The notes beneath the pieces are model-generated. The model was not told the DNA's origin and did no database searches. It saw nothing but the letters and a program-made list of their open reading frames with translations. 64,000 bases of DNA from Paradesertivirga mongoliensis (lineage in GTDB: Bacteria > Bacteroidota > Bacteroidia > Sphingobacteriales > Sphingobacteriaceae). Where the stretch lies: positions 868,001 through 932,000 of the forward strand of contig NZ_JAFMZO010000003.1 of assembly GCF_024436395.1 (NCBI RefSeq), written 5' to 3'. Within the stretch, counting starts at the first letter, position 1. Each line of letters starts with the position of its first letter. The position numbers were made by a program, and so were the translations under genes. Below, in pieces: positions 63,146-64,000 of the stretch.

Positions 63146-64000
63146 TTATTCTCTTACAGAGGGCGACCCAAAGTAAAAATACAGCCTGCGTTTAGCGGAA
63201 CCGTTTAACTGATTCAAATCGCTCTGAGGCCCCAGTTCTCTTACAGCCGAAGGACTTACGCCCATTTTCGAACCTACTGCCGGAATACCATCCAGAAAAG
63301 AAATGTCGCCCGCTGGAAGTTCGGGATGGGGACTGTTCCCGTTGATTGCATAGAAATCGAACAGGCGCACAAACAGGTCATTATCCGGAGAAGCGATTGT
63401 GAACTTACCTTCCATGGTACTCAGTTCCATCCATACGATATCTGAAAAATAGCCTTTGAATTCCGGATAGACCCAGGGCGCAGTGCCGGTATGGGTGTTA
63501 TTGTTCCTGCTTTGATAAACATCATAGCTAACGCCTTGCATACGGTTCTTCCATACCCGGAAGGGCCCCTTACCTAACCATTTCGCTCCCATTACCAAGC
63601 CTTCTGGGTAATTGAAAGAGATTCCGCTAAAGGGATATTTTCCGTTCAGATTGTACTCATAAGACATCTCGAGCCAGCCAGTTGGATGCATCTTCCATCT
63701 TACATACTTAAGGTCTCCGGTATAGCTGGCTTCAGCCACATGGGCATCTCCCTCTTTAAAGTGCTTCATGCCTGCAAAAGCCGCTGAACCACTTACCAGT
63801 AGCGGACCATTACCGAAAGATATTTTCGAGCTATTATCGTTACCAAGGCCCACCAGCTTACCGGTCTTCTTGCTCAAACTAACTGATATTCCGTTCGCCT
63901 TTAGGGTGATTACGCTATCAGCCTCCGTCATCGAAACCACTTTCGGACCTTCGGATTTTAACAGCCCTTCAAGTAATACAGTATTCGGTTTTGCTTTCCA
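63146..64000 (-). CDS. C-terminal part of a probable GH2-type enzyme (beta-galactosidase small-chain-like), 5' end beyond window
   Basis: The frame is open to the right edge; there is no start in the window that makes structural sense. The visible 284 residues contain an all-beta domain: SVSLSKKTGKLVGLGND, VRWKMHPTGWLEMSYEY, YPEGLVMGAKWLGKGPFRVW and KGYFSDIVWMEL. The W-L-G-K-G-P block resembles the W-F-G-R-G-P motif of the beta-galactosidase small-chain domain (galactose-mutarotase-like sandwich) at the C-terminus of GH2 enzymes. The GH2 catalytic barrel would lie outside the window, so the family is provisional. It lies 237 bp upstream of the broken lyase gene on the same strand. Confidence 0.6.
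   Translation of the reverse strand, partial: WKAKPNTVLLEGLLKSEGPKVVSMTEADSVITLKANGISVSLSKKTGKLVGLGNDNSSKISFGNGPLLVSGSAAFAGMKHFKEGDAHVAEASYTGDLKYVRWKMHPTGWLEMSYEYNLNGKYPFSGISFNYPEGLVMGAKWLGKGPFRVWKNRMQGVSYDVYQSRNNNTHTGTAPWVYPEFKGYFSDIVWMELSTMEGKFTIASPDNDLFVRLFDFYAINGNSPHPELPAGDISFLDGIPAVGSKMGVSPSAVRELGPQSDLNQLNGSAKRRLYFYFGSPSVRE

Noticed and set aside
1-64000. CRISPR arrays, rRNA or tRNA genes, prophage and restriction or toxin systems
   Set aside because: None seen: no regularly spaced repeats, no complete tRNA fold, and no phage structural or defence genes.

Overview
The window looks like chromosomal DNA of a plant-polysaccharide-degrading Bacteroidota, most likely a soil or plant-associated member of the Sphingobacteriaceae (Pedobacter or Mucilaginibacter type). 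The reasons are two SusC/SusD pairs, a hybrid two-component sensor fused to an AraC-type DNA-binding domain, lipoprotein signals on nearly all surface proteins, few recognisable Shine-Dalgarno sites, and a very high density of glycoside hydrolases (GH) and polysaccharide lyases (PL). The genus is an inference.

Left part (1-32.2 kb), mainly pectin and galacturonate metabolism. It holds a truncated beta-helix enzyme at the edge, the hybrid two-component regulator, altronate dehydratase UxaA facing an AraC regulator, and a GH36 plus six-hairpin glycosidase pair. A beta-helix lyase-like gene plus GH105 follows, ending at a perfect terminator, then a lone BNR-propeller gene. A six-gene minus-strand run encodes GH27, GH29, GH28-like, DUF4955-type beta-helix, GH43-like and Tat-exported GH28-like proteins. 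Three plus-strand lipoproteins come next: two jelly-roll lyase-like enzymes with nearly identical C-terminal ricin-type lectins, and one PL6 lyase.

Right part (32.3-59.3 kb), a minus-strand polysaccharide utilisation locus. In transcription order: SusC2, SusD2, terminators, GH95-like, GH31, PL5-like, GH29, GH88, PL6, rhamnose/fucose-type mutarotase, GH3, a gap, SusC1, SusD1 and two surface glycan-binding lipoproteins. PL5-type and PL6-type lyases sit with an unsaturated-glucuronyl hydrolase, two fucosidase-type families, GH31, GH3 and a 6-deoxyhexose mutarotase. This fits neither plain alginate nor plain pectin. I infer a uronic-acid heteropolysaccharide carrying fucose, L-galactose or rhamnose.

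Right end (59.3-64 kb), a scarred region. It contains a frameshifted IS3-family transposase relic, a frameshifted fragment of another conserved-looking gene, an exact 154-bp tandem duplication of the 5' end of a small secreted-protein gene, an oligogalacturonate-lyase-like gene interrupted by one in-frame TAG, and the C-terminal part of a probable GH2-type enzyme running off the edge.

Inferred workflow: outer-membrane lipoproteins and exported lyases cut uronic-acid polymers. The SusC/D pairs import the oligosaccharides. GH105/GH88 remove unsaturated uronates, exo-acting GH3, GH27, GH29, GH31, GH36 and GH95-like enzymes trim side chains, and the mutarotase and UxaA feed sugars into central metabolism.
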